Positions 19,578 through 31,362 of a DNA stretch of 64,000 bases are shown one piece after another. The first letter of the stretch is position 1, and each line of letters opens with the position of its first letter. The stretch lies in assembly GCA_964036045.1 (NCBI GenBank), contig OZ038380.1:168047535-168111534 (forward strand), in the 5' to 3' direction. The DNA comes from Eutreptiella sp. 'Long Island Sound 2002'. Its lineage: Eukaryota; Euglenozoa; Euglenophyceae; Eutreptiales; Eutreptiaceae. The position numbers and the translations under genes were made by a program. The notes beneath the pieces were generated by a model, which searched no databases, was not told the DNA's origin, and was given only the letters and a program-made list of their open reading frames with translations.

Positions 19578-22500
19578 GTGAGTGTGTGTGTGTGTGATGC
19601 GTTGGGTGTGGGCCCACTCCACTACTGCGCTCCGCACTGTGCCCCGGGTCATTGAGGAAGAGGCGTGCACGGACATTGAGAGCAAGGTCAGCGGCGTGAC
19701 GGACGGTGCCGGAGGGGGTCAGTGGGACGGGGGCTCAGGTAGAGTCACACATCATCGACAAAATTGCTTTTAGAAATTTCGGTCAGGGACCGCTACGCGG
19801 CCTAATGTTCCGAGTCATTACTGGTCCCCGGACTCCCCTTCTGTGCTGGCTCTGTCACACGAGCCCTGTCCCCAGTTCCCGATGTTGAACGACCCCCCCC
19901 CCCCCCCCCCTCCCTGGCGCTCCACACGCGAAAATTTTTCCGCCGTCCCTTTGAGTGTTCAAGTTTGCGGCCAACACACCAAAGTACAAAGAGTGGGTTT
20001 CAGGGATGAATGTGGCCTTTCTGTGACCCGTATTGCTGTGCCGGTGGTGGCTGCAGGGGCTCGCCATCCCCAACGGGTAGCATTTCGTTGGGCAGTCTGA
20101 CAAAACACTCGCTGAAAGCACACACCCATTAGTCTTGTTCCTTGTCTGTGACGGATTCTGGTCTCCAGGAATGGCACATGTAGTGCTCTTCATTCACATC
20201 CTTAGGACATGACACGAACATGGAGGAGGGGCGAAGAAACCGCCTCGAAAAGCCACAACGCGGAGGGCAAGCCAACCAACACACCAGCGAGACCCGGGAA
20301 AGCGCAAAACCTTCGCAGCCGGAAAGGCGAGGGCCCCTCACTATGAGCTGGTCGTGCCACCGCAAACCAGAAAATAGTCCTCTGTCGATGAAGAGTCCCC
20401 TACAGCGTACCTTGCTCTGAGCAAAGCCAACCCAGTGAAGCAGGCCCCCTGAACGACAGCAGATGATGGCCCAGGGGCACGCATAACATCAGCCAGGGTC
20501 AAGTGGCTCCAAAGTTCCAAAGAGCCGGCAGATGGCGTGTTGAGCTAGTGCTCTGAATCAGAATTCCCCCACAGCCTACACTCCTCCTCCCAAAGAGAGG
20601 GGACAAGTTAGAGCACACAAGCTCTCATCCTGAACAGAGCCTGAGATTCGGTGCGAGAAAGTAGTGCCGTCCTCTCCACAGCAAAGAGCCAGTCCCTCAC
20701 CCTGAAGTTGGGAGAGGCGAGATGAATGAGAGGAATGGGAGCAGAGGTGGGATCGGACCCCCCCTATGAATCGGACCTGACGCCCCTCCCCCAGGTCCCT
20801 GCCTGGTGCGAACATCTCATGCCCCTGCCCTAGTTGCCTGCCTCATGCCCCTACCTCTGGCTCCTGCCTCGATGCCCCCTCATGTCCCGGATGAGCACGG
20901 CGCCCATCCCGCGCCTCACAGTCCCATCCCCCAGCACTCCCGCATGTTTGCAGGTGCTTGATGCCTATCTTCCAGCATTGACAGCCAGAACTGGCGCCCG
21001 CGTGCAGCGCGTGGTGTGCGGTGGCTGCAAGGATTTCAAGGTCTCCATCGTCCACTTGCGCTGTATTGTTTGTGCGGCTTTTCACTGGTTTATTTTCCCC
21101 CTTTTCTGTTCTTGCGGTCAGCCTACCCCGCCCCACCAGCACGTGTTGCCGAAGCTCAGCAGCCCCCAAGGACCATCTTGTGGCATATAGTAATTCCTGA
21201 GTTGGGGTGCACATCGCTTGTCCCATAGGGGGCTCCAATGCAAATGGCCCCTTGACTGCCATCTATTGCCTTGGGCACCCCTGTGTAATGATGAATGGGA
21301 ACGTTGGCGAGCGATTTCCATGCTGCCAACACCCTTCAATACCCTGGTGGCACCAACGAGTGGTGTGCCGCACGCATGTGCTAGGGTAGGGTTTGGGACC
21401 ACAAAGAAAGTAAAGAAGGATTTGAAACACATCTTTCCAACAGTTATCGCAGATCATCTGGGAGGCTCAAATAGTGGGTTTGAAGCTATTTTCAGCTATC
21501 TTTGAACCATTTTTGCTCTTATTTAGCCCCTTTTACTCGTGCACCTGATGTGCGTGCACACAAAACTCTCTTGGCCGGGTGCGCAGGCAAGGGCAGGGTC
21601 CACACCGGCCAATTCAGGGTGCGTAAGGCGGCAGGGGCTGGTGCATACTGAAACAAACCCCATGTTTGGGTTTGGTTTTAACCCCCCCCCCCAAAAAAAA
21701 ACTAAGTAAGGGCATCGTCATTCCTTCCCACTGCTTTTTGAATTTATGTGCCCTTGAGTGGGTGCAATCCAGTAGCTCTTGGTAGGTGGATGGCTGTGTG
21801 AAAAAACGGTAGTCTACCAAAGGTTCCACTGATACTTTCGCTTAGCTCACCTTGATTAGTTCTCACCCCCGGAATCTAGCAAACATCTCCCCCCCCCCCC
21901 CCCCAAGAGCCCGCAAGTGGACATCCCAGGGCCCAAAAGCCGCTGTTGGGGAGGGGTCCCTCACCGCCGGTTACGGATGACCGCTTGGATGCACCTGGCC
22001 AAGGGCGAGGACATTTGCCCTCCTTTGTGTGTCACACAGAGCAGTGAAATGGGGAAACTCCGGGGGCTCCGTTGGCACAACCAACCAAGGGAAAGGAAAG
22101 GAAAGTAGAGAGGGAAGGATAGGGCAAGGAGGAGGAGGAAGGACACAGGGTGGTGAGAGGAGGATGGGCACCACCGCCGATGGAGGGAAAGGGAAGGCCA
22201 GCGAATGGCGATCCGGCCAATAGGCGCCGCCAGCTGCAGACGAGAACAACACACCAAAGGCGACATGCCCAAACCCCCACCCCCTCCCCCATCCATCCCT
22301 CAGGGGTTTGGGATGGAGTTTGGCACAGGGTTGGACATGATCCAGATAGGGCTCAGGAAGGGTTGGGGAAAGGGGTTTGGATGGGGTTGGTGACATGGGT
22401 CTGGGACACGGTCTGGGACAGTAACTACGCTGCACGGTTTGAGACATGCAGCAGGATGCATTGATGCCAGCATGTGAGTGCATCCAGTTTCAAGACTGGT

Positions 22501-23472
22501 ATGGATCTGGAAGAAATAGAGAAAGAAGGTGTTGAAGAATGCCATACAGATAGGAGGTGGCAATAGCAAGAAGATGTAGATGATGCAGATGCAGATGGGA
22601 TAGACTGTGGGGACGGGGTTTGGGATGGGAGGGAGGGACAAGGTTTTGGACATCATTTGGGATGGTGTTGGGATTAGGCTTTGGGACAGGTTCAGGGACA
22701 AGGTCTGGTCATGGTTTGGGACCAGGTACGGGACTGGTTCAGGCAGATGGGGCCTGGGTGCAGTTAAAGGGCTTTTTTTTTTGATACAGTTCAGGATTTT
22801 GCATTTTTTTTGGGGGGGGATCTTTTTTTTGGGATTTTCAGTACATTTCAAGAGGTTTTTGAGTACATTTTCGGGGGAGGGGTCTGTTGACGCATGGCGC
22901 ACAGTGGCAGGGGAGGGCTGCCCAAATGGAACCGCCGGGTTTGCGACTGCAACGTGCGCTGCTACAGGGACACCGGCGGACTGCATAGTGTTAGGGGTGG
23001 GGTAAACTGCACGGCCCCTCCTGAGACTGCTTTGAGCGTGCTACTTCACCTCCTGGTGGGTGGGCCTGAGAAGGCAAGCCCGCAGGGAGGGCGGCCCGCG
23101 GACTGCTGCGGGGCTATGGGGGCATACAGAGCATCAACTGAAGGAGATCACCCTCCTTCTCCAGCAATGGTCTTGGCCAACGATGGTGACCCCGTCAAAC
23201 TGCGCTGTTAAGCACCAGAGTGTGCAGAGTGGTGAGATGTTGGGGATTGCAGGATGGAAATGGGCACGACACACACGCACAATTGGAATAAGCCTCGAGG
23301 AGTTCTCGCTTGCTTTGCGTGCAAACAGGTGGTGACCAGTGTCCCTGCTGATGACTTTGGCGTTTGGATGGACGAAGACTTTTCGCCTGAGGACAAATTT
23401 TTGGAAGAGTTGAAGAAAATCGAAGGCATCAGTCAGGTTGAGACCCAGATGTACACGTTTCAGACACTGTAA
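19331..23472 (+). CDS. Small conserved-looking protein with CGGC motif (5' end missing)
   Basis: Exons 19331-19414, 20954-21040 and 23329-23472 (stop TAA) join in phase 0 to 104 codons. Order: VLFNRVAREWRCKWSDDNND region (residues 1-28), a helix-like segment with CGGC at 50-53 and KDF, then VVTSVPADDFGVWMDEDFSP and an acidic LEELKKIEGIS stretch, ending VETQMYTFQTL. The sequence looks evenly constrained and is unlike the low-complexity shadows around it. It resembles a compact cytosolic protein, but I cannot name the family. The CGGC pair might bind metal or be redox-active (inference). Every exon starts with GT after a CAG acceptor, and both donors are AAG|GT. The start Met is not placed. Introns are 1.5 and 2.3 kb. 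Confidence 0.65.
19441..19600. repeat. (CCCT)n, (GGGA)n, (CT)n and (GT)n microsatellite cluster
   Basis: CCCT run followed directly by GGGA run, forming a 19441-19500 inverted simple repeat able to fold back, then CT and GT runs. Lies in intron 1 of the small gene. Confidence 0.95.
19601..20953. other. Intronic, nothing recognised
   Basis: Rest of intron 1 of the small gene. One C run near 19890. No RNA gene or element ends recognised. Confidence 0.4.
20954..21040 (+). CDS. Exon of the small CGGC gene (29 codons)
   Basis: TTTGCAG|GTGCTT acceptor and TTCAAG|GTCTCC donor, phase 0. Encodes VLDAYLPALTARTGARVQRV followed by VCGGCKDFK. Confidence 0.65.
21041..23328. other. Intronic, G-rich degenerate repeats
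   Basis: Intron 2 of the small gene. Segments 22300-22460 and 22608-22750 are drifting repeats of GGG(A/T)(C/T)(A/T)GG-type units (GGTTTGGGATGG, GGGACAGGTTCAGGGACAAG). Nothing else is recognised. Confidence 0.4.
23329..23472 (+). CDS. Terminal exon of the small CGGC gene (47 codons plus TAA)
   Basis: GCAAACAG|GTGGTG acceptor. Encodes VVTSVPADDFGVWMDEDFSP and the acidic helix ending in VETQMYTFQTL, then TAA. The TAA lies in ACACTGTAAGAG, so a GTAAGA donor could also be used in place of the stop. Confidence 0.65.
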   Translation: MVTSVPADDFGVWMDEDFSPEDKFLEELKKIEGISQVETQMYTFQTL

Positions 23473-23648
23473 GAGGACAGTTTTTTGGCAGAGTTGAAGA
23501 AAATCGAAGGCATCAGTCAGGTTGAGACCCAGATGTGCACGTTTCAGACACTGTAAGAGGACAGTTTTTTGGCAGAGTTGAAGAAAATCGAAGGCATCAG
23601 TCAGGTTGAGACCCAGATGTACACATTTCAGACACTGTAAGAAAACAC
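23397..23648 (+). repeat. 84-bp tandem triplication covering the exon 3' end
   Basis: Three copies starting at 23397, 23481 and 23565, nearly identical. Each contains TTGAAGAAAATCGAAGGCAT and the coding end VETQM(Y/C)TFQTL followed by TAAGAGG. 84 bp keeps the frame, but each copy carries the TAA, so copies two and three would be 3' UTR unless the GTAAGA sites act as donors. Confidence 0.9.
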
Positions 23649-25844
23649 AAGCGTTTCGCTGAAATTATCTAAATTATCTCTCTTGTGACAAGTGAGCTTT
23701 GGATGCACAGTTATTTGTGAAATGAAGGACCATTCCTCATTATCTATTGCTGATACACTCCAGCGCGTGTGCAGTACAAGGGGGGTGGCAGAGCTTGGTG
23801 TTCTTGATTCTGCCCTTATCAGTGATAATTTGGATACGTAGGTTGCAATGAATAATTATATATCTGACCATGTGGTATCATGTTTCCTCAGTCGAAGGCA
23901 CAGCTTTAACATTGGTCATGATATTGTGGTTGGTTTCTGATTTTGTGCTTTTGTCAGCCTCTGAGTTATATTTGTCACACAAGCCTCATTGCATGATGGG
24001 CACAGGTCAACAGTGATTGCTCAGCTGCACACCAAGGACAAGGCCACGGGTGGAGAGGATCATATTTTCAAGTGAGGTTTGACATTTCTGGCTGGTAGAA
24101 TGGGAACCTGTGAAAGCCCGACCTTGTTTCTTAAAGCCGTCAACCAAGGGCGTCAGGGACTGCCTTACTGGGAGACTTATACCTTACATCTTGCACCCTC
24201 CAGGGTATGTTGATTGGGAGGAGTGACCCCAGCTCCCCACTCCAGGTTAGGGTTAGGGTTGAGCAGAAAGCTGAATGATACACGTGCTACAGTGTTTTTT
24301 TGGGCACCTGCTGCCGCTAGGCACTTTGACACAGAGAGCACCAAACTATGTCACTGGGTTGTTTTGTTAAAGTATGGTGGTTCTCCGCCTGAAACATTCC
24401 ACAGAGCGGCTCAACCATAGGCTGACAAGTGTTCATGGTGAGCCATCGTTCATCGAACCATAATTGCAAGTAGCATTTTGCAAGCCTTGTGTGGATTCTC
24501 CATGCAAATCTGGCCCAATTTATCAATTGGGGGCGGATTTAGAACAGTGTTCCACATCTGTTGTCAATGGACCCTATGCCACATTCATAAATTTTGAGCA
24601 TCAAAAACCAAATATTTCGACGCGCTAATTTGAATGGGCTACAAGCACATGTTGCTAATGAGAGGCAGTTTGTATGTTGGGAGATCCAGTGTGCCCGTGG
24701 GGTGGGTGGGTGGAAGGGCAGGTTGAAAAGGGCAGCATTCGATGAGGCAAAAACTGGTGCAGTGTTTGGCATTAAGGATTGAATCTTTGTTTTTTTTTGG
24801 TCTGCTATGTTGTGCTCTTGGTATGCACATTAGGCTTCATGGATGGAATTAAAGGCTGAATGTGTTTGTTTGATTGTTTTAAAGTTTCTCATATGTTTGA
24901 GTGTGATGTGTTTTTTCATCAATGTGTGGTGCATTCGCTGCCCCACCGAATATTACGTGTGCATCTCATGAACCTCGAGTTGAGAAGTTTGGGCAAGATG
25001 TGATTTATGTGCAAGCAAAACGAATTAGATGGTTGAAACATTTTGGCCTAGAATTTCTAGGGGTGAAATGTGCTGATAAAACGTCGAGAAAAGTATATTG
25101 TTTGAGGAGACAAACATCATGGGGAGTTGACCCACTAATCCAATCATTGCTTTGGATGAACAAGTTTCATTCGAATTTTGATCTTCGATCTTGAAGTTTC
25201 TTAATTTTCCCGGTGGGCGGCGGTAGTGGTGCCCGCTCATTCCGACAGTCAGTTCCATAGTACTTTGCTGAATTCACCCACTATGGATAAGAGTGGACAA
25301 ATTTGCTCTTTGATTTATGATAGATTGATGTCAGTTATAGAGTTCTTGTTGAGTGTTTGCATTATTTGGAGAAGATATTGGGAAGCATAGAAAGAGAGCA
25401 TGCTCGAAAGAGAAAACGAGAGCTTTTAGACAAAGAATGCGAACAACATTATAGCGGAATATGGTTCTTCTTCTGCAATAAAATGGCGAAAAAATAGTGC
25501 CTGAGGTGTATAGAGTGAGTGATAAGGGGTAAGCGAATATGCGGTTGTCAGATGGCAGGTGTAAAAGAGCCGCATTACATGCAGGGGCATGATATGTTTC
25601 ACTTTAAGACATAACAGTGCGGATAATAAATTGAAAAAACCGTCGTGGTTGAATGCGTGCCAGGTGCGTGCCAGGTTTTGTTCAACGCCCGTGTGTCGGT
25701 GGGGATGTCTTTCCTAAATGTGTCAATGATGTAACCACAAAGGCCATTGAGGGTGTTGAAACCGCACCGCGCGCGTCAGAAGATGTAACACTTAGTGCAA
25801 CGAATACCCCTTTTGAAGGGCGTCTGTAGTGAAACCTAGTAAGG
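23649..25844. other. AT-richer non-coding DNA
   Basis: Base composition drops in GC compared with both sides. Contains TTAGGGTTAGGGTT at 24246, two and a half telomere-type units and too short to mean more than an interstitial match. One unassigned reading frame is listed separately. Confidence 0.5.
24922..25194 (+). pseudogene. Unassigned 90-codon reading frame, possible element remnant
   Basis: Frame open from ATG to TGA, with mixed composition (KFGQDVIYVQAKRIRWLKHF, then GLEFLGVKCADKTSRKVYCL). It is not low-complexity and lies in AT-rich DNA, so it may be real or a piece of a transposon protein. Sequence up to 25480 continues Lys/Arg/Glu-rich in broken frames. No family recognised. Confidence 0.25.
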
Positions 25845-26245
25845 GAGAGGGTGGGAGAGGGTTGGGAGAGGGTGGGAGACGGTTGGGAGAGGGTGGCAGA
25901 GGGTTGGGAGAGGGTGCGAGAGGGTTGGGCGAGGGTGGGAGAGGGTTGGGAGAGGGTGGGAGAGGGCTGGGAGAGGGTTGGGAGAGGGTTGGGAGAGGGT
26001 TGGGAGAGGGTGAGAGAGGGTTGGGGGAGGGTTGGGAGAGGGTGAGAGAGGGCTGGGAGAGGGCGGGAGAGGGTTTGGATAGGGTTGGGAGAGGCTAGGA
26101 TAGGGTTGGGAGAGGGTGAGAGAGGGTTGGGAGAGGGTTGGGAGAGGCTGGGATAGGGTTGGGAGAGGGTGGGAGAGGGTTGGGAGAGGGCGGGAGAGGG
26201 TTGGGAGAGGGTTGGGACAGGCTGGGATAGGGTTGGGAGAGCTCA
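25845..26245. repeat. 11-bp GGGTTGGGAGA minisatellite
   Basis: About 36 units of GGTTGGGAGAG with GGTGGGAGAG, GGCTGGGA and GGTGAGAGAG variants. Strongly G-rich on the plus strand, with regular GGG triplets able to form G-quadruplexes. Reading frames (GWERVGEGWERV and others) are artefacts. Confidence 0.95.
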
Positions 26246-27950
26246 CAAGGGTCGGAAACTGAGCCGCTGGATGACCCCGCCCACAGCCATCGCAGCCATT
26301 GCACTCTTCCATGTCCACGCTGTCTTGCATATCGTACACTCGCCTTGCATATGTGTACAACAGCCAGCGTCCACGTCCATGAGGGAAGCGCTGCTACTCT
26401 CCACCTGCCACCTGAACCAACCCAATCTGGCTCCTCTGTGCCGAGTACTCCGCCGGGCTTAGACCCCAACCCAGAGACGCGCCGAAGGCGCTCCATGAAT
26501 ACGCACGCGGCCGCAAAACACACGCCACCACGCTGCATGCACCACCTACCCCTAGTTATTGCCCACACGGTGCGATCACACAAGGTTCACGTTGGCACTC
26601 ATTCGGCCCCCGTATCAGCTCAGCTCCATACTGACATAAAGAACGTTCAAAGTCATCTATTTACAGGTAGGGAGGGAGCTGCTGTCCCCGCCGGCGGCCA
26701 GGGGGGGATGGGGGGGGGGACCGCTCTGCTGTAGCACCACGTACTGATGTGAGCGGATCTCGGGGGGGCACGTAGGTACCCAAAACACTCCGGACACCTC
26801 AGGACTCACTATCAAAGAAAGCCATTCCGCACCTGCGGGGCGCCGAAGCTCCCCAGAGCCAAGGCATTTGCTGCCGGCCAAAGTGGGATAGCCCCCCCGA
26901 GCAAACTGAAACCCTGACGCCGTGTCGGGACGAAAGTCAGCCACCAATGACCCGTGAAACGAGAATAGAAGCGTCTGGCCATCTGCCAAGTCGCGGCCAC
27001 TCAAGCATGGTAGCCAGTCTAGGCCGCCATCTTTGTTACCTACACTCCATCCCGTTGGCGACCAAGCAATTCCTGTAACCCTCAGAAGAACGTAAATTCT
27101 CCAACAGGAAAGAAGTCTACCCCACATCGCGGGGGTGACGCCACGGCTTCCCACTCCAGACGGAGGGCCAACCTGCCCATGGTTGGGGAAAAAATAGAAA
27201 ATCGGTGAGTGACAATGAGGAGAGAAAACAGTTATCACTACATCGAGGTAGACCTTCAGCCATACGGCACAAGGGCGGGCCAGAGGCTACACCAAATCTG
27301 CCATGAGAACTCCCTAAAAGGGTTACTCGAAATCCAAGCCATCAGCCACATCGCGGCCACACAAGAAGCACGGAAGCCAGTCCAGGCCACCATCTTGGCG
27401 GCTGCGGAAACGATGGGCGGCCCACCAGAAACTATGGAAACGCCAAGAAACATGCAAATGCGCGGGAGAGCAATGAGGCATGTACCATGCAGGTACCCGA
27501 ACCCCTAGATACCCCAAGAGTCAAGACCATGCGTAGAAATCCCTCCGAGGGGTGCCGAAATCCCCCAGAGCCAAGGCATTTGCTGCCGGCTAAAGTGGGA
27601 TGGCTCCCCCGAGCAAATTGAGACTGTGATGTAGCGTCCGGACGAAAATGTCGGCCACCAATGACCCGTGCACAAGAGAAAAGCGCCAAGCTATCTGCCA
27701 CGTCGCGGCCACACAAGAAACATGGTGGCCAGTCTAGGCCGCCACCTTGGCGGCCGCGAGAACTATCAGCGGCCCACCAGAAACACGGAAACGCCAAGAA
27801 CAGGCAAATACAAAATGCGTCACGAAGCTTCAGCGACTGTGGAGGTCTCCACAACCGTGGCGAAGAGCACCCAGAGCCGCATGCCCAGTTGGGCCCTCTA
27901 TTGGGCTTCTGCACAGTGATCGCAGCCCGTACCCCACGGGTAGATCCAAC
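26246..27950. repeat. Diverged tandem duplications (about 360 and 715 bp apart)
   Basis: Segment 26850-26960 matches 27570-27670 (CCAGAGCCAAGGCATTTGCT, AAAGTGGGAT, GGCCACCAATGACCCGTG). A GTCGCGGCCAC, AGCCAGTC(T/C)AGGCC, CACC(A)TTGGCGGC block occurs three times, at about 26990, 27350 and 27705. It looks like an old duplicated element. No gene is supported. Confidence 0.7.
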
Positions 27951-28220
27951 CTGCTCAGGCACAAAAAAAACACGCTGCATGGCGTGTGCCGCCGCCTCGT
28001 CCTTGGCCTGCACGTGCCGGCCGGTGTGGCATCGCATGGCGTCCACGAATTCCCGGACCAGCTGGGCCACAACCGAGAACCTCTTGTTCTCGGGGACGGG
28101 CGGGGTGACCACGCAGGTGCGGTAGCCCGCCTGGCGCATCCCCTCCACCTCCCCGAAGGCATACTTCCGGAGCTGCCGGAGCTCCCTCCTTTGCCTTTTC
28201 GCCTTGCGCTCCTCCGTGCC
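27951..28220 (-). CDS. Unassigned basic exon-like segment
   Basis: Minus frame open from a TAA near 28236 to 27951. It encodes TEERKAKRQRRELRQLRKYA, FGEVEGMRQAGYRTCVVTPP and VPENKRFSVVAQLVREFVDA, ending HAMQRVFFVPEQ. GC-ending codons and a Lys/Arg-rich helix followed by mixed globular sequence look coding. A possible border is GAGCAG|GTTGGA at 27950; the upstream acceptor is unclear. No family recognised and no partner exon found. Confidence 0.4.
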
Positions 28221-28666
28221 CGATGGAGGGCCGTGGGAGAGAAAGTTTTATAGTGTTTTCAGCACTGCGTTTTTGATGTGCCTCTCCTGCTGCTTGCTGC
28301 TGGTGTCAGGTTCCTGCTGCTTGTTTTTGATGATGAAAATGTTTTGTTGTTGAAATATAAACAATTCAGGATAACCCAAGCCAGAGATAAGCAAGTAGAA
28401 GATAAGCAGGATCAATGCATAAAGGGCTGCAGTCACAAGGAGTTAGATAAAGAGAGCTATCAACAATAGACCACAGCATTCAAAGCTACTCAGGATGAAA
28501 TATTTTACATGTTTGAGAAAAACTGATTGGAAAACTGCCCCATGGGCTCACACTCTTCCATAGTGCCATCTTGAGATGTGCACTCTTTGTTTTTGGGTCC
28601 CATAGGTGCTGAGGTGGCATGGCTTGTGGTGCTGAGGTCACTGCCATGTCACATGGGATATTCCTA

Positions 28667-28755
28667 CTTAGCTAGGCTGACTGGGAATTGAACCTAGGAC
28701 CTCTCAAAAAGAGGTGCCCCAGCCCCCTAGGGTGCATACCACTAGGATAGCTAAG
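28667..28755 (-). tRNA. tRNA-like sequence, probably a pseudogene or SINE head
   Basis: Read on the minus strand: 8-bp closing stem CTTAGCTA/TAGCTAAG, a D-arm-like CTAGTGGTATGCACCCTAG, an extra hairpin CCTCTTTTTGAGAGG resembling a long variable arm, and a T arm with box B GGTTCAATTCC. The anticodon stem does not pair well, so no amino acid can be given and function is doubtful. Confidence 0.35.
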
Positions 28756-31362
28756 AATTCATGAGAAAACATGGATAAATTCATAGGCTCTGCCTTGAGT
28801 ATATCAGTGCTTCAGTCACTCAGGAAAAGATGTTTTAGTACACATTGCTTGGGGATTAAGGGGTCCTCACAACATCCCAATTTAGTGTTTGGTTCTATAG
28901 GTCAAAATGTGTTATCACCCATTTTGGTTAGACCAATACTAAGATAAAAATGCAAGAGTGCTTAGAGCACCTCTAATACAACTAAAGTATACCCCAAGAC
29001 ACTGGAAAAACACTTTTTCCTACTCCCCCCTTGTGCTGTGGTGGCCACCACTGTCGCATTTTCAGGAAAAAGGGATTTTTTCTTGGCCTTTCCTTGGTTT
29101 CCTCACCTACTTTAAAATACCTATAGCTTCCCTAACACTGGAAAAGAGCGCTTTACCATGGGCAGCGACTCTTGTGCATTGTTAATGACAATTTCCAACA
29201 AAAAACTCAGCGCTCTTGGCGCTGCAAGGGTTCCTGTGGCTTGGTGGGGTTAGAATAGGGCATGCAAAGACCATATGCATATGCATCCCTCCCTCCAAGC
29301 TGCAGCGTAACACAACCCTTCGCCAGACTCTCATAGGACGCTCGATCTAAGTCTCATGGAACCTGATGGAGACACCTGTCTTGGTACTGGGGCAAGGGTG
29401 CGACGATTTAATTAGAATTGCCCCTTGGAGGGGTCTTGGTTCTGGTTCAATCTCCTGCTGCTGCTTTTCGGCCTGAACAGCGGCCTACTCAGCGACGCTT
29501 TGCGAGGATATCTGTACAACAGAGGAATGGAAGGATGAGGGACGAATCCACGCAAACGCGAAGCGACAACACCTAAATCCGTCAAATGACGGCCTAGAAT
29601 TTTTCTGAAAGCACACACCTGAACAGAATCCAATTGTGCATCAGATGCACATTTTTATAAAATTTCTGGTCATCTCCTGATTTTTTTAAATCAAGAAATT
29701 CCCACGCAGAAAAAGACGGCGCGCAGGAGCGGGTCTTAGCGAAGCGCCAGAAAAAAAGGAATCAATAAGATTATAAACGTATGTTACGTATAATGACGAA
29801 AATGACGAAACACACATAAATAAATAAACATAAAGATTCCACCCACACTGACGGAAAGAATTCAAGATCCAAGAATTCGAAAATCAACAAAAGGACTTCA
29901 ATGAATCAGGTATAAACCACAGGTGTGCTTGTCTCATATGCAGCATGCACATTGCTCATCTCGTGTCTCCGTGAACGATCCCTGTAGCAGCGCTAACAAA
30001 CGATAAAGGGCTAGATTAGAAAGATTGCAGGCGATCAGAGGTGAGATTAGGGAAAAACCAGATGGCCTTCGGCCAGGGAGTGGTTGTCACGGGGGGCTAC
30101 CGGTTCTGCCCTGCGGTGCAATGCGGGACAACCGTGACAACTGCTCTTACAGCACAACCACCGTTTTTGTTGCACTGAGTAGAACATACACACCTATGCA
30201 TAAACGTTTTGCACGCTTGTGTTTCGCTTTTTCCTTTTCCTTGTTTCGCTTTCCAGCGGTGAGTAAGGTAGGTAAGCCCAGGTGGGGCCGCCCCCTGGTG
30301 GAGTTCCTGATTGTGGGTAAGATTGGTAGGAAAGAGAAAGATTGGACCAGGTTGTTGGAAAACTCGTGCATGCTCGTGCATTCACACACGCATTAAAGGG
30401 TAGGCCACACGTGGTGCGCACGGTACAACTCTTGTTTAGGTTACCCAGGGGCTCCACCCCACGTTCTATAAGAGAACGGGTGGAGTTCCTTAAGCTTGCT
30501 TGCCTGTACTTGGGTTTGAGGACAGTGTATTATAGGGCTACCTGAGAAGCGTATAATACGTGGAGGTAGTCTTGGTTCCTCAGCCGCAAACCCAAGTCAT
30601 CTGCCTTTGCTTTACAGGTGGGAAGGTCAGGGTGAATTGGTGCAGTCTCAAGCCGTGCTAAACTATGCGGCGCTGATCAGACAAACAACAAACTGCGACT
30701 CAGCCAGGAGTGGCGAGCGCAGTCCGACTTCTTCAACATTCACGCTGTGCACGCCAAAAGAGCACTCCTTCCCTCTAAGCCCTAGCAGGGAACCGCGTTG
30801 TGGCGTCCCTGTTAGGCCACAGATGCTTAGTAGCTGTGTGTTCTCTTGCACTCAACAACACCCAGTAGAGCGTGCGTGTAGGAGTGGTAGTCCTGAGTGG
30901 GGGCTTGAGCCAGTTGAGGAAGTGCTCGCCCACCAGGATGGTGCCACTGTAGGCTGTGTAGGACCTGTAGTGCGTGTGTCACTGTCCCACCTGTTTCCTG
31001 CAATTTTAGCGGGGTTGGTGGGCAGTGGCAGTGGTTAAGCTAGTTTTTGGCCATCGTAGCAAACAGGCGTTTTCATGGCTTCATAGCTTTTGGCCACCCC
31101 TCCCCTGTAGTAGGCAGGTAGGTAGGAAAAACAATACCTGGATTAGTATGCTGGGTATTCCCCCAAGGTTTTGCGCCAGCACAGAAACTGGGCGATTAGG
31201 AGCGGAGAGACCCGGGGCGTACCCCGTGGCACCGGTAAGACATCCGCCAGGTTTAGCAAGCGTGCAGACTTGGGTATAATTAGGACACCATTTCTGCGGC
31301 TTGCTCTCAGGACCTTAGGAATAGCACACTCACACATACGCTTAGGCAGGTAAGGGTAAGGT
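28756..31362. other. Non-coding, possible retroelement flank
   Basis: 28756-30000 is AT-rich unique DNA without a supported gene. 30050-31350 contains many GTAGGTAGG-like and CACAC-like words and lies just downstream of a chromodomain remnant on the minus strand, so it could be the 3' part of that retroelement. I could not find matching long terminal repeats. Confidence 0.35.

Noticed and set aside
24246-24260. Telomere
   Set aside because: Only two and a half TTAGGG units within unique DNA.
25829-26360. GWERVGEGWERV and LPTLSHP frames
   Set aside because: 11-bp minisatellite artefacts.
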